The notes under the pieces were generated by a model. That model saw nothing but the letters and a program-made list of their open reading frames with translations. It did not search any database and was not told the DNA's origin. Below are positions 12,165 to 24,945 of a stretch of 64,000 nt of DNA, piece after piece. This DNA comes from Castanea sativa. Taxonomy: Eukaryota > Streptophyta > Magnoliopsida > Fagales > Fagaceae. Numbering within the stretch: the first letter of the stretch is position 1; every line of letters begins with the position of its first letter. The stretch spans positions 21,639,614 through 21,703,613 of the forward strand of contig NC_134015.1 in the NCBI RefSeq assembly GCF_040712315.1, in the 5' to 3' direction. The position numbers and the translations under genes were made by a program.

Positions 12165-12390
12165 TGCTGTAGCCAACAACAGCATAATTATGCGTCCAGT
12201 AATAAATATCAAACATTACATTTGAAGACGTGTCCACTACTTGGGGGTTGTGTCCCATCAGCACTTGCATCGGCTCTTGCCTGCTCAGCAGTACAACCGG
12301 CCTCTAGCTCCTCCTCCCTCCTCTATCTCAAACGTGATGATTCTTCGCCAACATGAACAAACTTCAATGGATGTTTCCTTCCCATTCCTG
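12013..12390. repeat. Tandem duplication of the first TNPA-like exon
   Basis: The segment at about 12013-12170 recurs, diverged and with small deletions, at about 12238-12390. Shared words include CTTGGGGGTTG-GTC-CATCA, CTCTTGCCTG-TCAGC and CTTCGCCAAC. Only the lower-coordinate copy keeps a good open frame. Confidence 0.65.
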
Positions 12391-12808
12391 TGTTCAACAA
12401 CTTTAGAACACAAAGAAAATGTTAATTATAGACAACAATCAATTGCTTACAATGCAAGTGAAAAACACAAAGTAAAATAACTCATTTTAATATCTAACAA
12501 CATATACAAGCCACATATCGAAGTTTAAGAGCTTCTCTTTGCCAAACACTTTAACAACAACGAAAGGAAACCCTAACACCACATGAACATATATCCAAGT
12601 TCATAACAAATGAATTTCAAATCCAATAGTGAGCAGGAGAAGGAATTAGATGCATAATAAGTTAAAATTTAAGGAATTAACAACATTAATGTTTCATTAA
12701 CAAAGAAATCAAATACTACACAGAGGCATTCCAACAAATTCATGATGGCATACATTTTCATTAATAACTGTAACATCCAAACACATAATACACCACTAAA
12801 CTATTACA

Positions 12809-13111
12809 CTACTCATCATTAGCGTACTCGTCCTCGTTGGCATCTTCATTGCTGGACTCATCGTCAATAAACTCACAATCGTCTAAGTTGTCCACTTCAT
12901 GAAGATCTCTTTGAGCAATGATAGAGGCATCAATTGTCATTCCCTCTACATCATCCCGAGCCCAACCAAGGTTGTCACTCACAACCTCATTACTACTTAC
13001 ATTGTACGGAACATTCTCAGAAAAACTATATGTGTCATCCTCATCACGTTGGAGACCAACACCGGCATCAAAGACATCCCTAGCTTTAGTTTTGACAACA
13101 ACATATTTCAA
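12809..13111 (-). pseudogene. C-terminal remnant of a TNPD-like CACTA transposase
   Basis: The minus-strand frame reads YVVVKTKARDVFD, then a D/E-rich tail with NLGWARDDVEG and ending NEDEYANDE. This matches the end of the plant CACTA TNP2/TNPD proteins (region after DUF4216, typically VVVKTKPRD). The first codon of the open frame is TTG, so it is an exon or a truncated end, not a gene start. No catalytic part of the transposase remains upstream (13112-15100). Its position upstream of the TNPA-like gene on the same strand is the normal CACTA order. Confidence 0.55.
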
Positions 13112-15124
13112 TCCTAAATTTCATCAAAATAAAAGGAATTCCTGCAAGATTAAATTGCTAAATAACATCCAAATTACATCCACGTTTCACAAAAGGGTCT
13201 AACCATAGTATATTCCCTGTTGTCCTTTTTGCATGAGAAAAATGCTTTTGGAGAATAAGTTGTGAATTAATTTGAGCTTATTATGGTGCTATGCTATGGA
13301 GGTTGACCATATTTAATTCCAAAATTGAAATTTATCTTTTTCAAATAAATATGTTATTAAAGCATGTCTACCTCTACCTCCAAAAATAGTTTCTAAATAA
13401 ATTTGTTTCCAAAGTCCAACTGCTAAGTAATTGAGTTATTTTCAAATAATAGAAAGTAGAAGTGAAATCAAGTAAGGTAATATTTTAGGATAGGCATCTG
13501 TGGGGTGCCTAAAACTTTCCGAGTCCATGACTTTGTTTCAAGACATTTGTCTCCCACTTTTAGCGTAAGAGCTCTTATTAGGGAATCATTTAGTTAATTA
13601 GGTGATAAAATAAATCAGATATAGGTGATCAATCACACCTAGAAAACCCATGATTGGTGGCAACTCTTAATGCACACACATTGCCAAGTGTCTACACAAG
13701 TCACACACTTATCACAAACTTCACACCAAGAAAAAAAAAAACTTCTCACCAAGAAACATCCAAATAAGTCTTTGGGGGCTCAATATCAAAATCTGGTATC
13801 AAGAGATATACTCTAAGACCTAATCGTACCGGTTGTTCCACTTTAACATGTTTGCACTAAAATTAAAACTAAAACTCTTAGAATTTCTTTATGCTTAAAA
13901 TTGAAGCATTACAAAATTTAGTTAAATAAGGAGTATGTCCAAGGAAGTAGTCCCATCTACAACATTCCAGTTTATGGGCTCAAACCTGAAGCCCTTATAG
14001 GGTCAATCCAAAACTTGATCAAGCACAAGACTTAACTCAAACACTACTCAGCCTATGAAGCTTTAATGCACTTAAAGCCCATTGTGATGTGGACTCCATT
14101 TGACCCAATTCAATCATATCGAACCCAAGTTATCCCAATCCTAGTTGGCCCTAACATAAAAGCCCTTGAACCTTCGAATTTCAGTGAAATTATAATTACA
14201 ACCCCAAATTTTAGGTATCTAAGTTGTCTCTACCTTCACTAAAATTACCAAATGCATCTACGTTTCTTCAAAATAAAATAACATAAAAGCCCCCATACTT
14301 CTATCAGAATTATAGAAATAATCCTATTTTCAATAAAAATTACAAAATTCTCTCTTTCACCAAAATTACCAAAGTACTCCTACATTTTAGAGAAGTTAAT
14401 TACCAAATTACCCTGTCCATCACCTGAAATGTCAAACAACCCCTAATTTTTACAAAAATTACCAAATTGCCTCCAAGCTTTCCAAATGTGTGCCTCCTTG
14501 GACATGTCCCTTTATATTATAAATTTCATAAAAGGTTTTTAGATATCATCATTTCACATTCCTTTTTTTATTTTTCAAATCCATTTTTATGTGTCAAAAT
14601 GTGGGCATTCTAGGATATGTGTTTGAAATAGTGAACAAGTGTGAAGGAATATTTTTCCTTTGATAAAACTGATGGAGAAATAGAAATGTACCATTGTCTA
14701 AGACAATCGTCTAAGAAGAAGAGGGAAACTCGCCTAAGGAGCATTATCTACATAAATCATCGTCTACAATATTAAAGGTTCAACACTTAGTAATTTTTAG
14801 CCACTTCCACCAAGTTTATGGTTTATCACACAAATCCACTACAACAGAATGTGCGATGAATTCCCCGAAATTCGCTTCTACTCGCCATACTAAGCCCACA
14901 CGTCTCCCATGAGAGTAGTGACACCAAAAAAGTTGACTCACTCAAGATCTCCTATATGAATCATTTTGCTAACTCTTCTGCTTTTTAAGCATTATGGAGG
15001 TCTTGGGTGAAATTCTAACTTAATCATTTGAAGGCCCTTAGCCAACACCACACTGGTGCACTTTAATAGCAAATTCTTTCTTCTTTAGGTCTTCAAATTG
15101 TACATGAAGTTCATAGTGCATGGC
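13112..15124. other. Non-coding, probably degenerate retroelement sequence
   Basis: No coding frame is supported. Text such as TGTGGGGTGCCTAAAACTTTCC (13500) and the repeated ACCAAAATTACCAAA phrases (14190-14480) look like old LTR-retrotransposon non-coding DNA, but no LTR pair or target duplication was found. The other end of the CACTA element was looked for here and not seen. Confidence 0.35.
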
Positions 15125-15228
15125 AGGGACAGAACCAGGATTCATACCTGGGAGGGGGGGCAAAGCTTAAAACCAAAAAAATTTTATGAAAATAAAAATT
15201 AATATCTACTTCATATTCAACAAAATAC

Positions 15229-16663
15229 TGTTAGGATTAGTGCTCTTAAATCCTATTGTATGATGCTATGTATGATATTATGTATGACATTATGTATGAC
15301 ATGATGTATGACTTAATATTGTGATTGATAAAGTTATTTTATTATTATCTAAAATAGTTGTAACTTGAATATGGGACATTATCATATAGTCCATGAGATG
15401 CATTGTATGTGATTTATGTGAAAAGTCACAGAAGATGTAAATCACAAGTTCTTTGTAAACTCAGAATTTATAATTCGTAGTCGGTGATGAAATTGGGCAT
15501 TTCATCTGCGAATACTATAACGTGTCAACTACGATGATTTGTCTTGATCATGGAAGTGGAAACTTCTAGTTGATATGTTGATATGTTTTAAGAGTTAAAA
15601 CATATTGAACAAGACCGTTGTGAGATTTATTATTCTTCTAACGACTGTCAAATGAATAATAAATCTCACGACTTCTATTTGCATGAACTCTTAATCCTGA
15701 GAGAATAATGGACCTGATCATGAAGTGTAGGTTGCTTTGATATATCAGGAGTGAGATCTGAAGTGATGGTCAAAACCTCAGTATGTTGGGCAGCCACATT
15801 TAGTGTTGATGGAACATATATTCTCAAGACGGAATTCATAGTCTCTTGATGGAGATATAAAATATTCCCTTGAGATAAGTTTAATGGTTTCAGTTTTCAG
15901 AGAGTTAGGCCTAACCACTTTAGTAAGAAATTACTAAAGTATATATTTATGAAATTGGATTTCATAAATATATAATGAATAATTTTAAAGAATTAAACCG
16001 GGTACTCAAGGATAAGATGTAGTAATTTATAAAGTGGCAGTCTATATTTATGACTTTGTGTTACTACGAATATTTTATGAAGGGGTTACGTGTTTAATAA
16101 AGTCTTGGGATATAATTTATTAATAAGGCCTAGAGTGCAATTATATTTATATAGTGGTATTAAATATAATTAATAGTAACTTTGGACTTGTTAAGAGTTG
16201 ACGGAAAAGCCCAAGGCCCATTGGAGCTAGTGTCTTATTGGTCCCTTTTGGTCCCACTCCAAGCCACACACTAAAGCCCAATTGGAAAGGCCCAATAGGC
16301 CAGCCCAATTAGATAATCAGTTAGTTATAAAGGGAGAAACATACAGAATTTTTATTAGAAGAGACTAGAAAAGAAAAAGAAACGGTGTATAAGAGAGTGT
16401 GAGACACACTTTCATTCTCCCTTTGAAAAACTGATTAAGAGACCACACATCTTGGGCGTAAAGTGGAATTGGAGTGAAGATTAAAAGTGTTCCCAAGTGC
16501 TTCTAATCTTTGTTTTAAATTTCTCCACACCAAGGTACGCTATCTTGTTCTTAAATTTTGAAATTTATGTAGTGCACGTTATCAATCATGAATGAAATAG
16601 ACCCTTGTTCATTGCTTCCACTGTGGGTTTTGGATGAGATGAAAAACCAGAATTTTTCCTTCA
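15229..16663. mobile_element. Solo LTR (Copia-like), 1435 bp
   Basis: It starts TGTTAGGATTAGTGC and ends TTTTTCCTTCA, so it has TG...CA termini. It is flanked by perfect 5-bp duplications AATAC (15224-15228 and 16664-16668). A TATA-like TTATAAAGGGAGAAAC lies near 16326. There is no primer-binding site, gag or pol next to it, so the internal region was lost by LTR-LTR recombination. A short ATGTATGA-type repeat runs through 15263-15312. Assignment to Copia rests on general resemblance only. Confidence 0.7.
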
Positions 16664-16884
16664 AATACTACATACAAAATAAATACCTCTTAAACATTTC
16701 ATATTATAAAACACATCAACAAAGTATAACATACAAAATAAGTATTTTTTTTTATTTTGTGCACGATTTTTGTTTAATCCATATTTATTTTTTTATTTTT
16801 GTTTTTCTAGTTAAAGGGGCATGAATTTTATTTATTTATTTATTTTCTTGTAGGTCAATATCTAAATATTTTAGAGGAGGAGAG

Positions 16885-16888
<4 letters not shown>

Positions 16889-16931
<43 letters not shown>
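16889..16931. repeat. (AT)n microsatellite
   Basis: A pure AT run near the right end of the hAT relic. Confidence 0.9.
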
Positions 16932-16934
<3 letters not shown>

Positions 16935-17559
16935 AGGACAAATCTTAATTTTTTGTGTACCAGTTTTTTTTTAAGCTTTTATGCATATATTAGCTTTTCT
17001 TTTTTTGGGGTGCTGTGGGGGGGGGGGGGGGGAATGGTCCCCCTCTGCCCCGGCGTGGGTCCGCCTGCACGGTATTTCATACTTTGTCAAATACCATCTC
17101 CATTTATGCATACTTTAGCACCCCAAAAAATTAAACTTTTCTAAGGTAGTAGTGCTTTGAAAAAAATTTATACGAGTACGAGCATTAACATTACAATATT
17201 TTAATAAGAACATATTCAAAGCATGATAAAGTGGAATGAAGTAAGGAGTCTAATTAACTCCAAGAAGAAGAAGGAGAAGACATGAAGAAGATCATGAGAA
17301 GTCTAATTAACTCAACTACTTTACCATATCTTAAGCTTTTTCCTGTTTCAAACTTTCAATGGTAAATGGTGCCTGAAGGATGGTACCAATGCTACCTGTT
17401 GATAGGGCTATCAACAATTTGATTATGATCTTGACTCAGTTTTGAAACTTTTCATATATGGGACGAATTAAAAACTACTAATTTGTCTATTTTTTAGGAA
17501 AGCAGCCTTAAAAAAAATGCATAATTTCCCAAATTGATAAAAACTTGCTGTTGGCAAGA

Positions 17560-17640
17560 CTTGAACCTAGTCTTAGCAAATTGAATAACATGTCCAACAT
17601 GCAAACCATTAAGACACGCACATCTTGTGGGTCAGGAATG
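17560..17640 (-). mobile_element. tRNA-derived SINE-like fragment
   Basis: The reverse complement has a Pol III B-box-like GGTTCAAGTCTTGCC and an A-box-like stretch about 45 bp upstream, with tRNA-like spacing. It is short and diverged, with no clear tail or duplication. Confidence 0.35.
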
Positions 17641-17937
17641 AAAAATCAAAAAATATAAACCAATTTAAGTATCAAATATATTAAAAAATTAAAGGACACA
17701 TCACAGTTTGACCTCAATTGAACATCAATCCAATCTCAAAAATCTTAAATCTCTTCCTTTCCCAGTTCATTAAACAGTCTAAGTTTCAAAACCATTATTG
17801 GAATATACCAATATATGGTATACATCATTATTGTACATTACATTATCATAATCTGACTTATACGGTGGATATAACATTGCTAACGTTTTTATACTCAAGT
17901 TTATCGTACAACTACTTCTAGTGGAGATCATTGCAAC

Positions 17938-20900
17938 TTAACCAACACGCACGCTTTTTGCAAATTTGTCAATCTGACTGACGTCAAGGATTCTATCCAT
18001 TCCACTTGCCATGAGAAACCTACAAAGATCAAAAATCGTAAACCATATAAAACAAAACCACAATTAATAAATGTTTGAATGGGCAGTGAAGGGACAGTGA
18101 GCCATACTTGTCTCTAAGATCTATTGCCATGGATTGGCAGCCACCAGGCACCACGGATTGCATATTTACAGCTAAATTTGGATTGTGAATACTCTGTCGA
18201 ATGTGTACCCAACCATGTTCACCGTGTTCTTCATCAGAAACTTTAACCCTGAATTTGCAGCATTATGAAGATTCATATAGAAACTAAAATTTACAATTCA
18301 TAATGAGATTTTCCATAAGTTATTGTAAATTCTTGTTTTTATTAATTTGCACCTGTACATGTGAGCATCAATGGCAACCGGTGTGTCATTAGAGTCTACA
18401 AGGCATCCCTCGCTCACCCAACAGTCCCCACATGAGTCTAATTCCCACCCCTTAAGCTGCCCTTCCTACAAGTGAATGAGTAGTTAATTACTATAAACAA
18501 AACCACAAGTTTATTGGATAATGTAACTATGTATCCATTACAACTTAAATATATTTTACTAGGATATATAAGTACCTCAATGTAGGTTCGAAATGTTTCT
18601 ATTGCTTGAACACCTTTTGCCTTTGCCTCTCTAGGCTCGGAGATGATATTCATCCTCAGCTCTACGGATTCAAATGGTTCTTCTAGATCTTTTATGAGAC
18701 TACCAATCCCGTCATCCGATCCTGCAAGCTTCATTCGTACCATTTCGATGATGATTTTTACCACCATGTAAGCCCCTATCCAATAGAGTAAAGACTTGAG
18801 ATTTGAGAACACTTAACAAGACCACTATTAATTACACTTTTTTTGGGCAATTGTTGTTACACATACTCTTGCACACAAACATACGCATGCATGAATGTGT
18901 GTACGGTTGTGTGCAAAAGTGTGTATATAATAAACACTCCTCATATTTTGGTTGCTTACAATAAGTAAAATGGAAATTTGAATCTAAGTTCTTTCTTAAC
19001 ACCATTATGACAAGATTTCTTTTACACTTAATTTATAAAAATAAATATCGAAAATATTGCAAGTATCTCTTATGAAGTTACATGGTACCATGCTAGAGTA
19101 TCAAACTCAGAAGGTATAACTATTTCATGAAGAGGCTTAACTAGTACTTAAACTCATCACAATCTGTTTGGATCGATGTTGTGAAAAAAATGTTGTGAAA
19201 TTTATTGTGTTAATAATATTAATTTAATAAGTACACAATAATTTTACAATTTTTTTCAGAACTTTTAAGTTGATAAGTTGTTAGTAGTGTACACTAGCCT
19301 AGATTAAATTAAGTCTAATTGAATGCACAAATTGTAAAACTAACCGTCATCAAGGAAATGATTCTCTTTAAGTGCACCATGACCAGATGTTTCCATCATA
19401 AGATGTGCTTCAATACCATCCTCGTTAAGGTGAACTCCCTTGTCAATGACATTTCTGTAACCAACCCGATATAAGCAATGATGACCCCCTCTATTTACAA
19501 TAAATCTAGTAAGTGCCATGCTTGTACGAGCATCGGTCACTATGGTTGTTTCAGGGTGTTCCCTCAGTACAATGGCTGACATAAGTGCAATGAGCTTATC
19601 CCCATTGATTGGGTTGCCTTTATTATCTACCACACCACTACGATCTACATCTGTATCAAAAACTATCCCAAGATCAGCAGTGTTTTGCAACACTGCATCT
19701 CGAGTTAGTGCCATTGCAATCTTGTCCTCTGGGTTGGGAATATGGTTGGGGAACATCCCATCTGGATTGAGGTGTAGAGACCCAAAGGTGTCAGCACCAA
19801 GCTTGTCTAGGACATCCCATGTGAAGAAGCCTCCTGATCCATTTCCAGCATTTACAATTATCTGCAAATTTCGGTAAAATGATATCACGATATTGAAGGA
19901 ATGCTTCTTGAAGACAAGAATGGGATATCAAAAGGTCTGATTCTGTAGGATAGTGTTTGTAACATACAAACTATGGGAAGTCACGATTTTAGTTTAAAAT
20001 AAATCTTGCACACTATTTGCGTGTAACAATGTGTGTGTGTTAAGTCTATTTATCCTTTAAAGAAGGAAAGAGGTGCCAAACTCGAATCAACGTACCAAGC
20101 TTAACGAGCATTTATCTTATCTCTATCTATCTACTATCTAGGCCCTCAAAGCAACTCAGAGCCAAAACTTTGGGATAAGGTTAATTGAAAACTAGTGGCT
20201 CCGTGATTTTCAAGAATTGTCAATGAAATTATGCATATATATGCACGAACATATACATAGAAACAAACAGACAAACAAATGAAGATAGAAATTAAGGGAA
20301 CCTTAAATCCTTGGAGTGGAGTGTCATAGTGCAAGGGATGATTGACTCTCTCCTTGATAATGTCGCGGAGGTGCTTGGCATAATTGCTCATGAAATCCAC
20401 TCTTGTTGGAGGAATGGTCAGCATGGTTGACACTTTTGTGAGCCGATTTGCATATTTACGTGCAGCTATGTCACATATTTCCTCCACTTCTGGTGAGGTC
20501 AGTCCCCCTTTCCTAGTGAAAAACTTCAGGCCATTACGCGTGTACGGCAAATGAGATGCCGTCATCTGAAATTACAGCAATTGATTTAAAAGTCATGAAT
20601 CTCAACTAGTAAGTTTCCTCTATATATATTCAGCAAATAAGAATAAAAGAAGCTGCTTCTATGTATGTCTAACCTGTTAGTTTGAAAGATTCTATTTATA
20701 CAAGCATGGCTTTAATTAACAGAGTAATTAAATATGTGACACAATCCGCAGTTGTGTCATGTGTGGCAAACCAGTATTCTTGTTATTATTATTAGTCGCA
20801 TGGCCGATGAATACAGAGACCTTTTTTTTATTCAACCAAAAAAATATAATGTTATTAAATTGCATAAGAATTCAAGAGTTTTTAATTGTACTTTACCATT

Positions 20901-21732
20901 CATTCCTTTCGAATCTCATGAGACTGTGAAAACCACTCAATAATTCTTGGACTTGCCTATATCATAAGATATCAATTGAGTTACAATACTTTTAATATTA
21001 AAGTCTTGTATTAATTTTATAGAACTTCTCACTCTAAATTTTAGACTCTAATAGGCATTTGAAAAGATATGTCATACATTAAATATATGCATCTATTTGT
21101 GAGTTGGATTCACACATTGTAGAAGGAAAAAAAATATATATATATATATGTATGTACGTATGTATGTATGTATGAGATAATTATTTGTTATCGGAGCTAT
21201 GTACCATTATAGAAGCATGATAAGCAAATGGAGGCAACAGTGTACTCATGAAACAAGCTGGAGTAGTTGCAAGTCCCATATCAAACACAGAACAGCCAGC
21301 TCGAGAAAGTCCTGCAAACACAGCTACGCTCAAAGAAGCCCCCGATACACGCGGATCCCGGCCCAGAGACACCCTAACATCTTCCACACTTTCCTTCTCC
21401 AAGCCATTGGTAACCCACTCACCAAAACTCTCAGCTATGGCTTCCACAGCCGGTGGTGTAAGGTCCTTTTTTCGACCTTTCTCACCTTCCAATGCAACCC
21501 CACGAACGTCAGACCCGTTTTGAAGCCTCCTAATCTTGTCAATTTCTTCATCCACCACAACTTCATTATACTTTGCAGTGCTAGATGAGTTTACACGTAT
21601 AACTTTTGTTAAAGACTGTGAAAATGGAAATTTAAGACTGGTGTGGAAAGGCTTTGTATTTGTTGCTGGCGCAAAACTTGTTTTGTGGGCATTGCCTTGC
21701 AAATATATTGACGGTGTTGAAATGGAGGACAT
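17938..21732 (-). CDS. Phosphoglucomutase/phosphomannomutase family protein, probably plastidial, 7 exons
   Basis: Exons: 21732-21205, 20565-20302, 19861-19345, 18775-18576, 18465-18353, 18248-18108 and 18019-17938. All introns are GT-AG and all phases fit, giving 614 residues. Enzymes of this alpha-D-phosphohexomutase family move a phosphate between C1 and C6 of a sugar through a phosphoserine. The first 50 residues are Ser/Thr-rich with few acids, like a chloroplast transit peptide. The active-site serine loop ASIMMTASHLPYTRNG spans the exon 1/2 junction; most PGMs have TASHNP. The metal loop is DTDVDRSG in exon 3, and the sugar-loop motif METSGHGALKENHFLDDG precedes domain 4. The organisation and length match the plant clade typified by Arabidopsis At1g70820, whose exact substrate I do not know. 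The first methionine of the longer open frame is TTG, so ATG 21732 is the start. Confidence 0.93.
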
Positions 21733-21867
21733 TGTTTCTGTACTAGTAATTGGCCCTCTTAATTGTTTTCTATCAATGTTTTTGAGAAGAAGATATTTGG
21801 ACCAAGCAACAAAGTTGGAAAGATAAGAATAACCCAAAAAACCATAACCCTACAAATCAATGTCCAA

Positions 21868-21876
21868 ATATATATA
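21868..21876 (-). promoter_or_regulatory. Putative TATA box of the PGM/PMM-family gene
   Basis: TATATATA lies about 140 bp upstream of the ATG at 21732 on the minus strand, a plausible distance for a TATA box plus 5' UTR. Confidence 0.4.
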
Positions 21877-21939
21877 AGGAATGGAAATATCTTCGAAGTT
21901 CAAACAAACTTCCAAAATCATACATGTCTTTGTTATTTT

Positions 21940-22850
21940 ATTTAAGCCATGCACCTATTTGATTCCGTGATGTGCAATTGATTTTTTTATCTTCTTCGAT
22001 TTGGTATATTCTTATATGATACTGTAGGGTGCATTCGGTTTGAAACGTATCTAATTGAAATCATATTGTAGTAATAATATCGAATTTTTTTCGTTAATTA
22101 TATCGGTCTATGATATAATATTGACTCTTACATGATGAAACCTCAAACAGATTGACAATGAATGCAAAAATTGTACAGTATTATTCATGCATGTGCGGTT
22201 CACACAGCTTCATAAAAATTCACATGTAAACTCAAAAAAATTTAAAAAATTAAAACTAAATTATTAGATAAATATTTATAATTATAAATTATAAAATAAG
22301 TAAATACTTTTAATAAAAAGAATTACTTTAAGTTCTAATCGTTTAAAGTTTAAAATTTATTAGTATTTATCTATTTTTATATTTTAAAATTTTCTTTATG
22401 CTTTGTGTCAATTTCTTAATACAAGACATATGGAATAAGTTTGATTATTCCAAAATGGGTTATATTTCAACAACAAAAAAAATGTTATATTTAATCTATG
22501 CCCTAATTGACACAAACAATAATAAACAAAATTGTTCCTCAATATTGATTTTTTCTAGTGATAGTCTAATTGAAAAAATCAACACACTCACAAATTAAAT
22601 ATAATAAGCAAAACTAAAAATAATAACATACACAAAAGAGTCCAAAATTTGAGAATATAAAAATAAATAAATAAAAACTTACATAAGAGAACCAAGAACT
22701 TAAATGGGTGTTTATTGTTTTGCTTCTTTATAGTAAACTTCATTTAACATAATATCCTGCATGCAAATTCAAAAGAAAAAAAAATAAATTAGAGAAATTT
22801 ATTAGTCAAGAGCTTTGTAGCTTAATATCCTAATAAAATATTGTTCTAAT
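21940..22850. other. AT-rich intergenic region without visible genes
   Basis: No coding frame, RNA gene or complete repeat was recognised. A short (AT)n/(GTAT)n tract lies outside it at 21135-21173, in the first intron of the PGM-family gene. Confidence 0.5.
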
Positions 22851-22853
22851 AAT

Positions 22854-23720
22854 ATGCAACTTGAGGAAAAAAAAAACAAAAACAAAAACAAAACCGTGGA
22901 TTGTGTAAGATTTAAGTTTAGACTTTTTTTATAATAAACTTTTAGTTTGAATAAAATTTAAATTTTTTTAAAATTATTGTTAAATCATGCAACTTGAGAA
23001 AAAAAAATAAAAAACAAAAACGTTAGTTGTGTGGGTCCTATGGGATTTAAATTTAGAAATTTTTTATAATGTACTTTTAGTTTAAATAAAATTTTAATTT
23101 GTTTTAACTTTTTGTTAAATCGTGCATGCAACTTGAGGGGGGGGGGGGGGAACAAAAACAAAAAAGTGGGTTGTGTGGAATTTAAATTTAGAAATTATTT
23201 GTAATAGACTTTTAGTTTGAATAAAATATAAATTTGTTTTAAATTATTATTATCAAATCATATCCCTTAGTCAAAACATGGGGTTTTGAATAGAATTTAA
23301 ATTTGTTTTAAATTATTGTTAAATCATGCAACTTGAGAAAAAAAACAAAAACAAAAACGTGAGTTGTGTGGGTCTTGTGGGATTTAAATTTAGAAATTTC
23401 TGATAATGGACTTTTATTTTAAATAAGATTTTAAATGTTTTAACTTTTTGTTAAATCATGCATGCAACTTGAGGGGGGGGGGGAAACAAAAACAAAAAAG
23501 TGGGTTGTGTGGAATTTAAATTTAGAAATTTTTTATAATAGACTTTTAGTTGAATAGAATATAAATTTATTTTAAATTATTGTTAAATCATATCCCCTTA
23601 GTCAAAACACAGGGTTCTTTCTTAAGAAAGGAAACGTAGGTTGTTTTGTGGAATTTAAGTTTAGAAATTTTTCATAATAGACTATTAGTTTGAATAGGAT
23701 TTAAATTTTTTGATATTTAA
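22854..23720. repeat. Tandem repeat, about 135-bp units with alternating A-tract and G-tract
   Basis: Units start with CATGCAACTTGAG at 22854, 22986, 23125, 23325 and 23461. Each continues with a homopolymer, then AAACAAAAAC, GTGGGTTGTGTGG, ATTTAAATTTAGAAATTT and TTTTAGTTTGAATA. The homopolymer is A in units 1, 2 and 4 but a run of G in units 3 and 5. A two-unit block therefore seems to have duplicated. A decayed sixth unit follows. Confidence 0.8.
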
Positions 23721-23729
23721 ATGATAAAG

Positions 23730-24711
23730 TTTTACCTAAATTAAACAAGTGTTAAATATTATCCCTTAATTGAGGAAATATAACAAACAAATATATAATT
23801 AATTTACTAATTAGTGAGAATAGCCATTTTGCTCAACCATGGCATTTAAGCCAAACTCTTATTATATAGTATATGATTTCAAAGACAAAAATTCATTTTG
23901 AAAGTCCAAACCTTTAATTTTTGCTAGGTAGCCTTTTAAGGTTTAATCCAAATCAATTTGGTAAACATTTTTATAACAATTGATGCAGCTGTGTTACCAC
24001 AATTAGTTTCAAGATTTTAGTTATCTTTATTGGTAAAAAATTTTGTGGTCATATAAAATATTTGAATTTGAATCCTACTTACACCAAAAACCTCTATATA
24101 TATTGGTCTAATAATAAAAGAAATTATATATTATGAAACAAACGTCACATACTTAAATCATGGTGTATCTATAAAATGTATTTCCTAAAGACATTTTCTT
24201 CTTGTCATTCCAAAAATACAAAACCAACTAATACATCCTTTGATAATGTTAATCCTTATACGTTCTGTAGTGGATGACAATCAACTTAGTTCGATTGTGG
24301 GTAACAATCAACTCAGCACAACGTATTTATATTTTTGCAAGAAAACCACAAATAAAAACCAAAAATTACAATCCCATCGGAAAATTACAACAAGAACACT
24401 CGGGTATCTCCCCTCACATTTAGGAAGGGTTGTTTGGGAGTTGATATGTCTTTCCTTCAAAGCACGATTAAGAACTCTCTCTACATGGGATGCCCTCTTC
24501 CTCACCTTTAATTTCTAGGTTTGGTGAAGAGGTATTTATAGGTGGAAATGGATCTCTTCCGCCTAGGAATGGAGGACTGAATGAAGGTTTTTTTTTTCTA
24601 ATCTCTCCTTCTTTTGTCAGATTAAGGACTGGGTTAGGAAGTAACCCTACCATCCCACTGTTCAGAAGGGTCATTTGAGAATTTTGTTTAGAATGGATCC
24701 TTATGAATTTA
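23730..24711. other. Non-coding; possible LTR fragment at 24240-24680
   Basis: On the minus strand, 24680-24240 reads like LTR promoter/leader sequence: CCTATAAATACCTCTTCACC, then TTGTAATTTTCCGATGGGATT. No ends or target duplication could be defined. The open frames here are not convincing proteins. Confidence 0.3.
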
Positions 24712-24945
24712 GTGTGCGTTTGGATACCGCTTATTTTGCTGAAAACTGAAAATTGAAAATTGAAAACAATAAAAAATTATTTTTCGATTATTGTTCACTT
24801 TTAAAATTACTGTTTACATGCCTATTTACATTGTTCATATCCCATGAACAGTGCAATAGGCGCTGGTTAAAAAATAATAATAAATAAATAAAAAGCCTAA
24901 AACGCGAACGTCCAAAACGCGGATGCACAAACCAAACAAACCTTT
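24712..24945. mobile_element. MITE of the TTTGGATA family
   Basis: It begins GTGTGCGTTTGGATACCGC and ends in ACCAAACAAACC. Inside are CTGAAAACTGAAAATTGAAAA and CCCATGAACAGTGCA, the words shared by this family's copies in the window. Confidence 0.6.

Larger units (their letters stand above)
15125..17065. mobile_element. hAT-type relic, host of a solo LTR
   Basis: The left end AGGGACAGAACCAGGATTC leads into a G tract (15150-15160). The right end is a G tract (17017-17032), then GGTCCCCCTCTGCCCC, ending TGGGTCCGCC. The ends are inverse versions of the (C)AGGGGCGGAGCCAGG family end. Flanking 8-mers tgcatggc (15117-15124) and tgcacggt (17066-17073) agree at 6 of 8. There is no transposase gene. 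Without the solo LTR the element is only about 500 bp. Confidence 0.5.

Noticed and set aside
14838..14845. CACTACAA word as the second CACTA end
   Set aside because: It points the wrong way for a right-hand end and has no subterminal palindromes beside it.
21199..21826. Plus-strand frames over exon 1 of the PGM-family gene
   Set aside because: They are shadows of a conserved, spliced minus-strand exon.
24308..24678. Overlapping frames on both strands
   Set aside because: No protein family recognised; the DNA looks like LTR leader sequence with a TATAAATA box on the minus strand.
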